64,000 nucleotides of DNA from Chromatiaceae bacterium (GTDB lineage Bacteria; Pseudomonadota; Gammaproteobacteria; Chromatiales; Chromatiaceae), in the NCBI GenBank assembly GCA_024235215.1, contig JACKMU010000002.1:619668-683667 (forward strand), written 5' to 3'. How positions within the stretch are numbered: the first letter of the stretch is position 1; each line of letters starts with the position of its first letter. This document shows, one piece after another, positions 42,129 to 50,596 of this stretch. The notes under the pieces are model-generated. The model was given only the letters and a program-made list of their open reading frames with translations, searched no databases and had not been told where the DNA came from. The translations under genes were made by a program, and so were the position numbers.

Positions 42129-43487
42129 ATGGATCTGATGAAGCTTTTGCATTTTGGGAGGGCGACTTTTTCCCATGGCATTCATCCGCCGGAGTACAAG
42201 GAGCCTACGAACAACGCAGTCATCCGCCGGCTGCCCTTCGCCCCGGAGATGATCCTTCCGCTGAGCCAGCACTTCGGCAAACCGTCTCTCCCCATCGTTC
42301 ACGAGGGTCAGGAGGTGGTGCGCGGAGAGCCCATCGCCAAAGCGGATGGATTCATGTCGGTACCTTTGCACGCTCCAGCCACCGGCATCATCAAAAAGAT
42401 CGGGCTGATGTCCACCGCCCGGGGACCCAAGACCGAGTCGATACTGCTCAAGCTTTACTCCGGGGCCAGTCAGAACGTTTTGTATGACGCACCGCAGAGC
42501 GTCGACGACATGGCGCCGGCGGAGATCGTCAAGGCGGTACAGGAGACGGGTATGGTGGGCCTCGGCGGCGCCAGCTTCCCGACCCATGTCAAGATGACTG
42601 TGCCCGAAGGTCAGCATGTCGATACCGTGATGGTGAACGGATGCGAGTGCGAACCCTATCTCACCACCGATCACCGGGTCATGCTCGAGTACGCCATGAA
42701 TCTGTTCGCGGGTATCCGGATCGCGATGAAGGCAGTGGGAGCCGAACGCGCCATCATCGGCATCGAAGACAACAAACCGGATGCCATTGCCAAGCTCAGG
42801 GAGGCCTGCTCCCGCTATGACGCCATCAGCGTCGGGGTGATGAAGACCAAATATCCGCAGGGTGCGGAGAAGATGATGATCAAGGCCCTGTTGAACCGGG
42901 AAGTACCCAGCGGCGGTTTTCCGGCGGCGGTGGGCGTGAGCGTCTACAACGTGGCCACCCTGGCTCAGCTTGGCGCCCTGCTGCCGCACGGTCAGGGCTT
43001 GATCGAGCGGGTGGTGACCATCACCGGACCCGGCATCGAACAGCCGGGTAACTACCTGGTGGCGCTGGGGACGCCGCTGCGTTTCGTGCTGGAACAGTTG
43101 GGCTTCCGCGGCAATGCCGGCGAGTTGATCCTGGGCGGTCCCATGATGGGAGTCTCGGTAGCGTCTCTCGATGTACCGGTGACCAAGGGGGTATCGGGGA
43201 TCCTGGTGCTCACCGAGGAAGCGATAGCCTCCCAGATCCCGAAGAAGGTCTGGCCCTGCATCAAATGCGCGAACTGTGTGAAGGCCTGTCCAATACACCT
43301 CAATCCGGCGGAGCTGGGCATGTTGGCCGGAAAGCGCCAATACGAGACCATGGAGAAACACTTCCATCTGAACGACTGTTTCGAGTGCGGTTGTTGCAGC
43401 TATGTATGCCCGGCCGCCATCCCGTTGGTGCAGTATTTCCGCATCGCCAAAGCGGTCAATCGAGAGAACAGAGAGAAAGCGGCTTAG
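42129..43487 (+). CDS. rnfC: Rnf complex subunit RnfC
   Basis: The 452-residue protein has the NADH- and FMN-binding domain of RnfC/Nqo1 type (GLGGASFPTHVK, NGCECEPYLTTDHR) and two 4Fe-4S motifs, CIKCANCVKACP and CFECGCCSYVCP. It lacks the long Ala/Lys-rich tail seen in E. coli RsxC and is of the short type. ATG 42129 follows AGGTAGG. It lies 37 bases after the oxidoreductase stop. RnfC is the site of NADH oxidation or NAD reduction in the complex. Confidence 0.94.
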   Translation: MDLMKLLHFGRATFSHGIHPPEYKEPTNNAVIRRLPFAPEMILPLSQHFGKPSLPIVHEGQEVVRGEPIAKADGFMSVPLHAPATGIIKKIGLMSTARGPKTESILLKLYSGASQNVLYDAPQSVDDMAPAEIVKAVQETGMVGLGGASFPTHVKMTVPEGQHVDTVMVNGCECEPYLTTDHRVMLEYAMNLFAGIRIAMKAVGAERAIIGIEDNKPDAIAKLREACSRYDAISVGVMKTKYPQGAEKMMIKALLNREVPSGGFPAAVGVSVYNVATLAQLGALLPHGQGLIERVVTITGPGIEQPGNYLVALGTPLRFVLEQLGFRGNAGELILGGPMMGVSVASLDVPVTKGVSGILVLTEEAIASQIPKKVWPCIKCANCVKACPIHLNPAELGMLAGKRQYETMEKHFHLNDCFECGCCSYVCPAAIPLVQYFRIAKAVNRENREKAA

Positions 43488-43491
43488 ACCC

Positions 43492-44568
43492 ATGGCAGAA
43501 AAAGCACCGATGATTGAACTGCGCACGTCGCCCCATGTCCGCCGTGCCCAAAGCGTGGACCAGATTATGCGCAACGTGGTCTACGCGCTGCTGCCGGTGT
43601 GCGCGTTTTCGGTTTATCAGTTCGGTATCAGTGCGTTTGCGCTGCTACTGATTGCGCTTCTGGCCTGCATCGGAACGGAACACCTGTTTTGCCGGTTGTC
43701 CGATAAGCCCACGACAGTGGGAGACTACAGTGCGGTGATCAGCGGCCTGCTGCTGGCGCTTACGCTGCCACCGGGCTTTCCGCTATGGATGGCGGCTTTG
43801 GCCGGGTTCGTGGGTATCGCCCTGGCAAAGGTGATGTTCGGCGGCATCGGTCTGAACGTTTTCAATCCCGCGCTGGTGGGCAGGGCATTCGTCCAGGCCG
43901 CCTTCCCGGTGGCGATCACCACCTGGACACCGGCATTCGCACCGGGAAGATTCACCGAGTTCATCCCCTCCACCCTGACGCTTCCCTTCACCGAGCCTGT
44001 CGCTGTCACACAATGGGTCAAAGATCTTGCGGTAGACGGGTTCACCGGGGCCACGCCACTGGCGCTGCAGAAATTCGGCAACGGCGCACTGGCGCATGTC
44101 ACCACCAGTACCACGGACCTCTTCATGGGAATGACCGCAGGTTCCGCGGGCGAGACATCCGCGCTGCTGATTCTGGTCTGTGGCGCCTACCTGATTTTCC
44201 GACGGATGATGGACTGGCGCATTCCCGCAGCCATGATACTGGGTACCTTCGTCACTGCATGGGGATTTTTTTTGCTCGATCCCAGCTCCTACCCCACACC
44301 GGTTTTCATGCTGTTTTCCGGCGGTCTCATGCTGGGCGCAGTGTTCATGGCGTCGGACATGACCGCATCACCGGTAACACCGGTCGGAGTCTGGATCTAC
44401 GGCCTCCTCATCGGCTTTCTGACCGTGATCATCCGCTTGTTCGGCGGTTTGCCGGAGGGTGTCATGTACGCCATTTTATTCGGTAATGCCGCTTCCCCGT
44501 TGATCAGTGTGGTGACCCAGCCCAGGGTCTATGGCACCAGTGGAAAAAAGAGGAAGGCTGACTCATGA
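43492..44568 (+). CDS. rnfD: Rnf complex membrane subunit RnfD
   Basis: The 358-residue protein has about ten membrane segments, starting near residue 25. FGGIGLNVFNPALVGRAF is the conserved RnfD/NqrB segment. FTGATPLALQ near residue 188 is the expected covalent FMN attachment region (Thr). ATG 43492 lies 4 bases after the rnfC stop; the earlier frame start at 43402 overlaps rnfC and was rejected. The gene is translationally coupled to rnfG by ATGA. Confidence 0.94.
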   Translation: MAEKAPMIELRTSPHVRRAQSVDQIMRNVVYALLPVCAFSVYQFGISAFALLLIALLACIGTEHLFCRLSDKPTTVGDYSAVISGLLLALTLPPGFPLWMAALAGFVGIALAKVMFGGIGLNVFNPALVGRAFVQAAFPVAITTWTPAFAPGRFTEFIPSTLTLPFTEPVAVTQWVKDLAVDGFTGATPLALQKFGNGALAHVTTSTTDLFMGMTAGSAGETSALLILVCGAYLIFRRMMDWRIPAAMILGTFVTAWGFFLLDPSSYPTPVFMLFSGGLMLGAVFMASDMTASPVTPVGVWIYGLLIGFLTVIIRLFGGLPEGVMYAILFGNAASPLISVVTQPRVYGTSGKKRKADS

Positions 44569-45305
44569 CGCCGCCGGAGGTAGAAAAACCCGTCCCATCC
44601 ACGCCCTCCAGTGTGGCGATGATCAGCACGCTCGGTCTTATCTCCATGATTGCCGGCCTGTCGGTGGTGCTCGCATTCCAATTCACCGATCCCATCATCA
44701 AGGAGAAAGAGCACCTGGCGCTGGAGCAGGCGGTGTTTCGGGTCATACCCGGGATAGACGAGGAGCGCGCGACGCGGCGCAGCTTCGCGTTGAGTGCCGA
44801 TGGTCTGGTGCCGTTGCATGAGAAATCGGCCGCCAATGCCAATCTCTTTGCGGTCTACGACGCCTCCGGCAAGCTGGCCGGAATCGCCATGGAGGGTGCC
44901 GCCCAGGGTTACCAGGACGTGGTGCACACTCTGTACGGATACGATCCCGACTGCGAGTGCATCGTCGGACTCACCATCATGAAGAGCACGGACACCCCGG
45001 GCATGGGCGACAAGAAAACCGTCGAAGGCAATGCCAAATTCATGGCCAATTTCAGTCACCTCTCGGTCGAACTGGCAGCCGACAAGCGCAGTCTGCTGCA
45101 CTCCATCGAGACGGTGAAGCATGGAACCAAAACGCAAGCCTGGGAGGTGGACGCCATTTCGGGTGCCACCATCACCTCCCGGGCGATTGGCAAGGGGCTG
45201 AGCAAAAGCACCGATGAGCTGCTGCCCCTGATCTCACGGCACCTGCAAGAGATAAGCAAGAACCCGGAGATCAAGCAGAAAACCGAGACCGAGGTCACCC
45301 AATAA
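44565..45305 (+). CDS. rnfG: Rnf complex FMN-carrying subunit RnfG
   Basis: The 246-residue protein has one N-terminal membrane span (VAMISTLGLISMIAGLSVVL). The flavinylation motif DAISGATITS near residue 196 bears the Thr that ApbE modifies with FMN. The periplasmic domain follows the NqrC/RnfG pattern (PGMGDKK). The start is coupled to rnfD by 4 bases and the stop overlaps rnfE by one base. An ApbE gene is not in the window. Confidence 0.93.
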   Translation: MTPPEVEKPVPSTPSSVAMISTLGLISMIAGLSVVLAFQFTDPIIKEKEHLALEQAVFRVIPGIDEERATRRSFALSADGLVPLHEKSAANANLFAVYDASGKLAGIAMEGAAQGYQDVVHTLYGYDPDCECIVGLTIMKSTDTPGMGDKKTVEGNAKFMANFSHLSVELAADKRSLLHSIETVKHGTKTQAWEVDAISGATITSRAIGKGLSKSTDELLPLISRHLQEISKNPEIKQKTETEVTQ

Positions 45306-45967
45306 TGGCCAACCCTGCAAGCAAACAAAAACCCATTACCGCGGATACGTTTCTGCGCGGTCTGTGGGAAGAGAATCCGGTATTCGTCATGCTGCTGGGC
45401 CTGTGCCCCGCGCTGGCCGTCACCAACAGTGCCATCAATGCCATCGGCATGGGCGGCGCAACCACCTTTGTCCTGCTCGGCTCCAGTGCACTGGTCTCCC
45501 TGTTGCGGAAACTCATCCCCAAACAGGTGCGGATAGCCTCCTATATCGTCATCATCGCCACCTTCGTGACCATCGTGGATTATGCGATCCATGCCCTCAG
45601 TCTGGAACTCTACAACGCCTTGGGGGCATTCATTCAGCTCATCGTGGTCAACTGCGTCATTCTTGGACGGGCCGAAAGCTTCGCATCGAAGCACCGGCTG
45701 ACCAAATCACTGGTCAATGCGCTAGGCGTCGGTGTCGGTTTTACCTTCGCCCTGCTGTGCCTCGGCTCAGTCAGGGAGATCCTGGGCAGTGGGACGCTGT
45801 TCGGCTTTCCATTGTTCGGTGACAGCTACCAGCCGTGGGTGGTGATGATTCTGCCGCCCGGCGGGTTTTTCGTTACCGGCGCCTGGCTGCTGCTGTTCGC
45901 CTGGCTGAAGGAGCGCAAGCAACGCAAGGTAACGCAAGAGAAGGAGACAGTTCATGCACCCGGATGA
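45305..45967 (+). CDS. rnfE: Rnf complex membrane subunit RnfE
   Basis: The 220-residue protein has six hydrophobic segments. LWEENPVFVMLLGLCPALAV is the family start and carries the conserved Cys of the membrane 2Fe-2S site shared with RnfA. INCVILGRAESF in variant form (VNCVILGRAE) is the second Cys region. Order and overlap (one base with rnfG, 14 bases with rnfA) support a single translation unit. Confidence 0.93.
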   Translation: MANPASKQKPITADTFLRGLWEENPVFVMLLGLCPALAVTNSAINAIGMGGATTFVLLGSSALVSLLRKLIPKQVRIASYIVIIATFVTIVDYAIHALSLELYNALGAFIQLIVVNCVILGRAESFASKHRLTKSLVNALGVGVGFTFALLCLGSVREILGSGTLFGFPLFGDSYQPWVVMILPPGGFFVTGAWLLLFAWLKERKQRKVTQEKETVHAPG

Positions 45968-46538
45968 TCTCAGCTTCATTTTTCTGAATGCATTCATCAT
46001 CAACAATTTCGTGCTCGCCTACTTTCTGGGTCTGTGCCCGTTTCTCGGTGTATCCGGCAAACTGAACACCGCCTGGAACATGGGCTTGGCCACCACGTTC
46101 GTGATGTTCGTCAGCTCGTTGTGCGCTTACGGACTGAACCAGCTGCTGGTGCAATACCATCTGGAATTCCTGCGACTCATCAGTTACATCGCGGTCATCG
46201 CGTCGGCGGTGCAACTGGTCGAGATGATCGTCAAAAAGACCAGTCCCGCCCTGTTTCGTGCGTTGGGCATTTTCCTGCCCCTGATCACGACCAATTGCGC
46301 CATCCTCGGGCTGGCACTGTTCCAGACATTCAAGGAGTACAGCTTTGTGCAGAGCCTGGTCTACAGCATCGGCGCGGGTGCAGGCTTCACCCTGGCCCTG
46401 ATGCTGATGGCCGGGTTGCGCACGAGGATGGATCTCGCAGACGTGCCTGCCATCAGCCGGGGTGCCGCACTGAGCTTCATGCTGGCCGGCCTTCTCTCCC
46501 TGACCTTCATGGGATTCGCCGGACTGGGAACACATTGA
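45954..46538 (+). CDS. rnfA: Rnf complex membrane subunit RnfA
   Basis: The 194-residue protein has six membrane segments. It carries NNFVLAYFLGLCPFLGVS near the start and TTNCAILGLALF in the middle, the two Cys positions that with RnfE hold the membrane FeS centre. ATG 45954 follows AAGGAG. It comes last in the rnf order here (B-[oxidoreductase]-C-D-G-E-A), the order seen in clostridial-type rnfCDGEA runs rather than the gammaproteobacterial rnfABCDGE. Confidence 0.93.
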   Translation: MHPDDLSFIFLNAFIINNFVLAYFLGLCPFLGVSGKLNTAWNMGLATTFVMFVSSLCAYGLNQLLVQYHLEFLRLISYIAVIASAVQLVEMIVKKTSPALFRALGIFLPLITTNCAILGLALFQTFKEYSFVQSLVYSIGAGAGFTLALMLMAGLRTRMDLADVPAISRGAALSFMLAGLLSLTFMGFAGLGTH

Positions 46539-46729
46539 TGATGACGTATCTGCTTGCCATCGGAATCATTCTACTGGTGATGGTGGGCTGGGTCGCGGTC
46601 CAGCATCTGGCGCGGCAGTTCGCTCTCAGGCATCCGGAGTTCGGTTCCTATCCGGAAGAGCCCGGCGGTTGTGGGAGCTGCGGCAACAGCAGTTGCAGCA
46701 GGAAGAAAAACGGAGATGAACAGCTATAG
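46538..46729 (+). CDS. Small Cys-rich membrane protein resembling NqrM (DUF539)
   Basis: The protein is 63 residues: one N-terminal membrane span (TYLLAIGIILLVMVGWVAV) and then a soluble tail with three cysteines at 45, 48 and 53 (GGCGSCGNSSCSRKK). The start overlaps the rnfA stop (TGATG), so the two are coupled. Size, topology and Cys tail resemble NqrM, the factor needed to place iron in the NqrD/NqrE pair, which are homologues of RnfE/RnfA. NqrM usually has four Cys. A role in FeS insertion for RnfA/E is an attractive inference. It could also be an unrelated small Cys-rich membrane protein, such as the FeoB-associated type. Confidence 0.7.
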   Translation: MMTYLLAIGIILLVMVGWVAVQHLARQFALRHPEFGSYPEEPGGCGSCGNSSCSRKKNGDEQL

Positions 46730-46793
46730 GCGGCATCCAGCTGTGTTTACCCGATGCTTGCTATTCAAGTCCTGGCTCTGAGGTTAAACAGTA

Positions 46794-47675
46794 ATGAGTG
46801 ACGAATTTTTTATTCAACCCAAGAAATACGACATTGGTTCCGCTTATCAGGCGACCGTCCAGTCGACCGAACGTATCACGCCGCAATCGGCCCATGACGA
46901 GGTGCGCCAGATCGTCCTGCGTGTTCCCGCCGCTTCCTTCACTTATGTCGAAGGTCAAAGTATCGGCGTGCTGGCCCCGCCTCCCTATGACTTTGGCAGC
47001 GATCACTACATGCGGTTGTACTCCATCGCCAGCACGCGCAGCGGCGAGCAGGGAAAGGCCGCGGAGATCGCCATTTGCGTTCGACGCTGTTTTTATATCG
47101 ATGAGGTCAGCGGGGAACGCTACCCCGGAAAGTGTTCCAACTATCTCTGCGACGCCAAGGTCGGAGACGAGGTCAGGATTACCGGGCCATACGGACGGCA
47201 CTTCATCATGCCCCGGGATAAGAGAGCCAACCTGGTGATGGTGGGAACCGGAACCGGTATCGCGCCTTTCAGGGCTTTCCTGAAGCACATCTTTGAAGAA
47301 GAGTCCGAATGGCAAGGCAAGATCAGGTTGTTCTACGGTGCGCAAAGCGGCCTCGATCTGCTCTATATGAACGATCTGAACGACGATATCAGTCACTATT
47401 ACGACAAGGCCACCTTCAAGGCGTTCGAGGCATTGAGCTCCCGCCCGGCCTTCGACGACCCCAGTTCGCTGGGCAACAAAATCGAGGAGAATGCAGCTGA
47501 AATGTGGGAGCTGATAAAGGACCCGAATACCTATGTCTACGTGGCCGGATTGAGGCGGTCATCGGAAGCACTGGATACGGCGATGTCCCACATTGCCGGA
47601 TCCAAAGAGGCCTGGTTGCGCAGAAAACGGGAGATCTATTTCGACGATCGCTGGGCGGAGCATCTGTACGACTAG
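46794..47675 (+). CDS. Plant-type ferredoxin-NADP reductase
   Basis: The 293-residue protein shows the FAD motif RLYSIAST near residue 79, the pyrophosphate-binding GKCSNYLCD, the NADP motif GTGTGIAPFRAF, and a C-terminal VAGLRR. It ends EHLYD rather than with the usual Tyr. It resembles the PetH class more than the bacterial Fpr class. It would let ferredoxin exchange electrons with NADPH, complementing Rnf, which uses NADH. It lies 64 bases after the NqrM-like gene and 34 bases before ppdK, so it is probably in the same transcript. An N-terminal extension of about 25 residues precedes the FAD domain. Confidence 0.9.
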   Translation: MSDEFFIQPKKYDIGSAYQATVQSTERITPQSAHDEVRQIVLRVPAASFTYVEGQSIGVLAPPPYDFGSDHYMRLYSIASTRSGEQGKAAEIAICVRRCFYIDEVSGERYPGKCSNYLCDAKVGDEVRITGPYGRHFIMPRDKRANLVMVGTGTGIAPFRAFLKHIFEEESEWQGKIRLFYGAQSGLDLLYMNDLNDDISHYYDKATFKAFEALSSRPAFDDPSSLGNKIEENAAEMWELIKDPNTYVYVAGLRRSSEALDTAMSHIAGSKEAWLRRKREIYFDDRWAEHLYD

Positions 47676-47709
47676 GAGCCTGCTCTGGATTGCTGTGGAG
47701 AAAACACTC

Positions 47710-50340
47710 ATGAAAACCCCAAAACGCGTTCATTACTTCGGCAAGACCAAGACCGAAGGAAGCAAAGAGATGAAGGATCTGCTTGGCGGCAAAGGCGCCA
47801 ACCTGGCTGAGATGACCGCTATCGGGCTTCCCGTTCCCCCGGGTTTCACCATCGATACCAAATCCTGCGCCGACTACAACGAGATGGGAGGCATGCTGCC
47901 CGCAGGTCTCATGGACGAAGTCAAAAAAAATATGGGCAGCGTCGAACAGGAGATCGGCAAGCGATTCGGTGCGGAAGACGATCCGTTGCTGGTGTCGGTG
48001 CGCAGCGGGGCCGCGGTCAGTATGCCGGGCATGATGGATACGGTACTGAATCTGGGACTGACCGACCAGGCCATGGAGGGGCTGGCACGGATTTCCGGTA
48101 ACCGGCGTTTTGCGTTGGATGCCTATCGGCGCCTGATCAATATGTTCGGCGACGTGGTGATGGGGGTACACCACGAGAAGTTCGAAGCGGAGTTCGATCG
48201 GGTCAAGGCTGAATTCGGTGTGGTCCTGGACACGGAACTGAACGAGTCCGGGCTGGAAAATCTGATCGAGGCATACAAGTCGGTCTACCGCCAGGGTACG
48301 GGGGAGGATTTTCCCCAAGACCCCTACCTGCAGCTGGAGAAGTCCATCGAGGCGGTGTTCAAGAGCTGGAATATTCCCCGGGCCGTCCGCTACCGCCAGA
48401 TCAACGAGATCACCGGTCTGTTGGGTACTGCGGTCAACGTTCAGACCATGGTCTTCGGCAACATGGGCCAGGATTCCGGGACGGGTGTCGCCTTCACCCG
48501 TAATCCATCCACCGGCCTGAACGAGTTCTACGGTGAATTTCTGGTCAATGCGCAGGGCGAAGATGTGGTCGCCGGTATTCGCACGCCGCAACCGGTGGAG
48601 GAGATGGTGACCTGGAGACCGGACATTCATGCGCAGCTGCTCGAGATCAAGCAGATCCTGGAAAACCACTATCGGGAAATGCAGGATATCGAGTACACGA
48701 TAGAGCGCGGAAAGCTGTTTCTGCTGCAAACCCGAACCGGTAAGCGCACCGGACCTGCCGCAGTCAAAATTGCGGTGGATATGGTCATGGAAGGACGCAT
48801 CACGGAGAAGGAGGCGCTGCTGCGCGTTCCGGCGAACGACCTGAACCAGTTGTTGCTGCCCACCTTTGCACCGGAAGCCGAGCGGGACACGCTGACCCGA
48901 GGTCTGCCGGCGTCCCCGGGTGCCGCGTCGGGCAGGCTCTCCTTTACCGCCGAGGATGCGGTGGACCGCGCGCATGCCGGCGAGGCGGTACTGCTGGTGC
49001 GTAAGGAGACCAGTCCGGAGGATGTCAGCGGAATGCATTCAGCCGAAGGGATTCTGACGTCGACCGGTGGCATGACCAGCCATGCCGCCGTGGTGGCACG
49101 AGGCTGGGGAAAATGCTGCGTTGCGGGTGCCGGTGAGATTGTCATCGACGAAGCAAAGCGGACGATCACCGTCGGCGGCAGAACCTTTGGCGAGCGGGAC
49201 GTGATCAGTATCGACGGATCGAGCGGTGAAGTGATGGCCGGTGAGGTGCAGAGACAGGCGCCGAAACTCTCCGAGGAGTTTATCTCGCTGATGGGCTGGG
49301 CCGATCGGTACCGCACCCTGCAGGTACGCACCAATGCGGATACGCCGGAGGATGCAGCCCGGGCCCGGGAATACGGCGCGGAGGGCATCGGTCTGTGCCG
49401 TACCGAACACATGTTCTTTGAAGGTATGCGCATCACCGGGATGCGTGAAATGATCCTGGCCGAAACAGAAGAAGCACGCCGCGCGGCACTGGAGAAGCTG
49501 CTCCCCACGCAGCGGGAGGATTTCAAGGGAATCTTCACCGCCATGCAGGGCCTGCCGGTGACCGTGCGCCTGCTGGATCCACCGCTGCACGAATTTCTGC
49601 CGCATGACGATCAGCAACAGGCGGAGCTGGCTGCACAGCTGGGGGTATCAGCAGAAAAGATCAAGGCACGGGTCACCCGGCTGCATGAAGCCAATCCGAT
49701 GTTGGGCCACCGTGGCTGCCGTCTGTCGATCACCTATCCCGAGATCCTGGAGATGCAGGTTACCGCAATCACCCAGGCCGCCATCGAGTGCCGCATGGCG
49801 CAGATCGATGCCAGACCGGAGATCATGATTCCGCTCGTCGGCATCGACAAGGAGTTGGACATACTCAGGCAGAGGGCGGAGAGCACGATCGCCATCACAG
49901 CACAGAAGCAGGGGTATAAGGAGCTGTTGGACATTCCCATCGGCACCATGATAGAAGTTCCACGCGCCGCGCTGACCGCGGGAAAAATAGCCGAGCATGC
50001 GGATTTCTTCAGTTTTGGCACCAATGACCTGACGCAGATGACTTTCGGCTACAGTCGGGACGATGTGAACAATTTCCTGCCCGACTATTTGCGCCAGGAG
50101 ATATTGGAAAAGGACCCGTTCCAATCACTGGACACGACGGGTGTGGGCTGCCTGGTGGAGATGGCCGTCGCCGCGGGCCGCAAAACCAATGAAGAGATGA
50201 AAATGGGCATCTGCGGAGAGCACGGCGGTGACCCCGCCTCGATCGACTTCTGCCAAAAGGCTGGTTTGAGCTATGTCTCCTGCTCCCCGTTCAGGGTGCC
50301 GGTCGCCCGCCTCGGCGCCGCACAAGCAGTGGTAAGGTAG
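47710..50340 (+). CDS. ppdK: Pyruvate, phosphate dikinase
   Basis: The 876-residue protein has family length (about 870-880). The nucleotide-binding half starts KDLLGGKGANLAEM. The swivelling His domain has GGMTSHAAVVARGWGK, with the phosphorylated His, near residue 458. The PEP/pyruvate barrel carries IGLCRTEHMF, LGHRGCRLSI and GICGEHGGDP. It makes PEP from pyruvate, ATP and phosphate, or the reverse. ATG 47710 was chosen over a longer frame that overlaps the reductase gene. With the ferredoxin-dependent oxidoreductase upstream, it completes a route from acetyl-CoA to PEP. Confidence 0.94.
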   Translation: MKTPKRVHYFGKTKTEGSKEMKDLLGGKGANLAEMTAIGLPVPPGFTIDTKSCADYNEMGGMLPAGLMDEVKKNMGSVEQEIGKRFGAEDDPLLVSVRSGAAVSMPGMMDTVLNLGLTDQAMEGLARISGNRRFALDAYRRLINMFGDVVMGVHHEKFEAEFDRVKAEFGVVLDTELNESGLENLIEAYKSVYRQGTGEDFPQDPYLQLEKSIEAVFKSWNIPRAVRYRQINEITGLLGTAVNVQTMVFGNMGQDSGTGVAFTRNPSTGLNEFYGEFLVNAQGEDVVAGIRTPQPVEEMVTWRPDIHAQLLEIKQILENHYREMQDIEYTIERGKLFLLQTRTGKRTGPAAVKIAVDMVMEGRITEKEALLRVPANDLNQLLLPTFAPEAERDTLTRGLPASPGAASGRLSFTAEDAVDRAHAGEAVLLVRKETSPEDVSGMHSAEGILTSTGGMTSHAAVVARGWGKCCVAGAGEIVIDEAKRTITVGGRTFGERDVISIDGSSGEVMAGEVQRQAPKLSEEFISLMGWADRYRTLQVRTNADTPEDAARAREYGAEGIGLCRTEHMFFEGMRITGMREMILAETEEARRAALEKLLPTQREDFKGIFTAMQGLPVTVRLLDPPLHEFLPHDDQQQAELAAQLGVSAEKIKARVTRLHEANPMLGHRGCRLSITYPEILEMQVTAITQAAIECRMAQIDARPEIMIPLVGIDKELDILRQRAESTIAITAQKQGYKELLDIPIGTMIEVPRAALTAGKIAEHADFFSFGTNDLTQMTFGYSRDDVNNFLPDYLRQEILEKDPFQSLDTTGVGCLVEMAVAAGRKTNEEMKMGICGEHGGDPASIDFCQKAGLSYVSCSPFRVPVARLGAAQAVVR

Positions 50341-50364
50341 CGGAAGTTCCGCATAAAACAAGGT

Positions 50365-50420
50365 GCAGCGCACCTGCAAAAAAAGCCGTGTTCGAGAGAG
50401 CTGCATTGCAGGTGCGCTGC
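50365..50420. terminator. Inverted repeat downstream of ppdK
   Basis: Perfect 15-base arms at 50365-50379 and 50406-50420 flank a 26-base loop that contains an A7 run. A shorter competing hairpin (AGGTGC/GCACCT, 50361-50375) overlaps the left arm. No T-run follows. It lies 25 bases after the ppdK stop, in the 256-base gap before the hybrid kinase. TTGACA at 50503 and TATACT at 50531 in the same gap are 22 bases apart, too far for a normal promoter. Confidence 0.4.
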
Positions 50421-50596
50421 GCGATTCCGTTGAACTTGCCCCGGCGCTCCCCTGCCCTGCTCCAATAAACCCGGAAAGCGCCGCCCGTGCCGGCGGGTGA
50501 CGTTGACACCAGCAACACCGCATCATGACGTATACTCGCTCGGTGTGGAGTGGCGGGAACACGCCGTTCCGTGACATGGCACTGTGAAAAGCGAGG

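Noticed and set aside
42066..43574. 502-residue open frame on the minus strand
   Set aside because: Opposite rnfC, whose cluster motifs and family match are clear.
47416..49038. 540-residue open frame on the minus strand
   Set aside because: Opposite the reductase and ppdK genes, both of which keep full catalytic motifs; no domain is recognisable in the antisense protein.
50503..50536. TTGACA and TATACT as a promoter for the hybrid kinase
   Set aside because: The spacer is 22 bases, outside the usual 16-18, so I do not call it a promoter.
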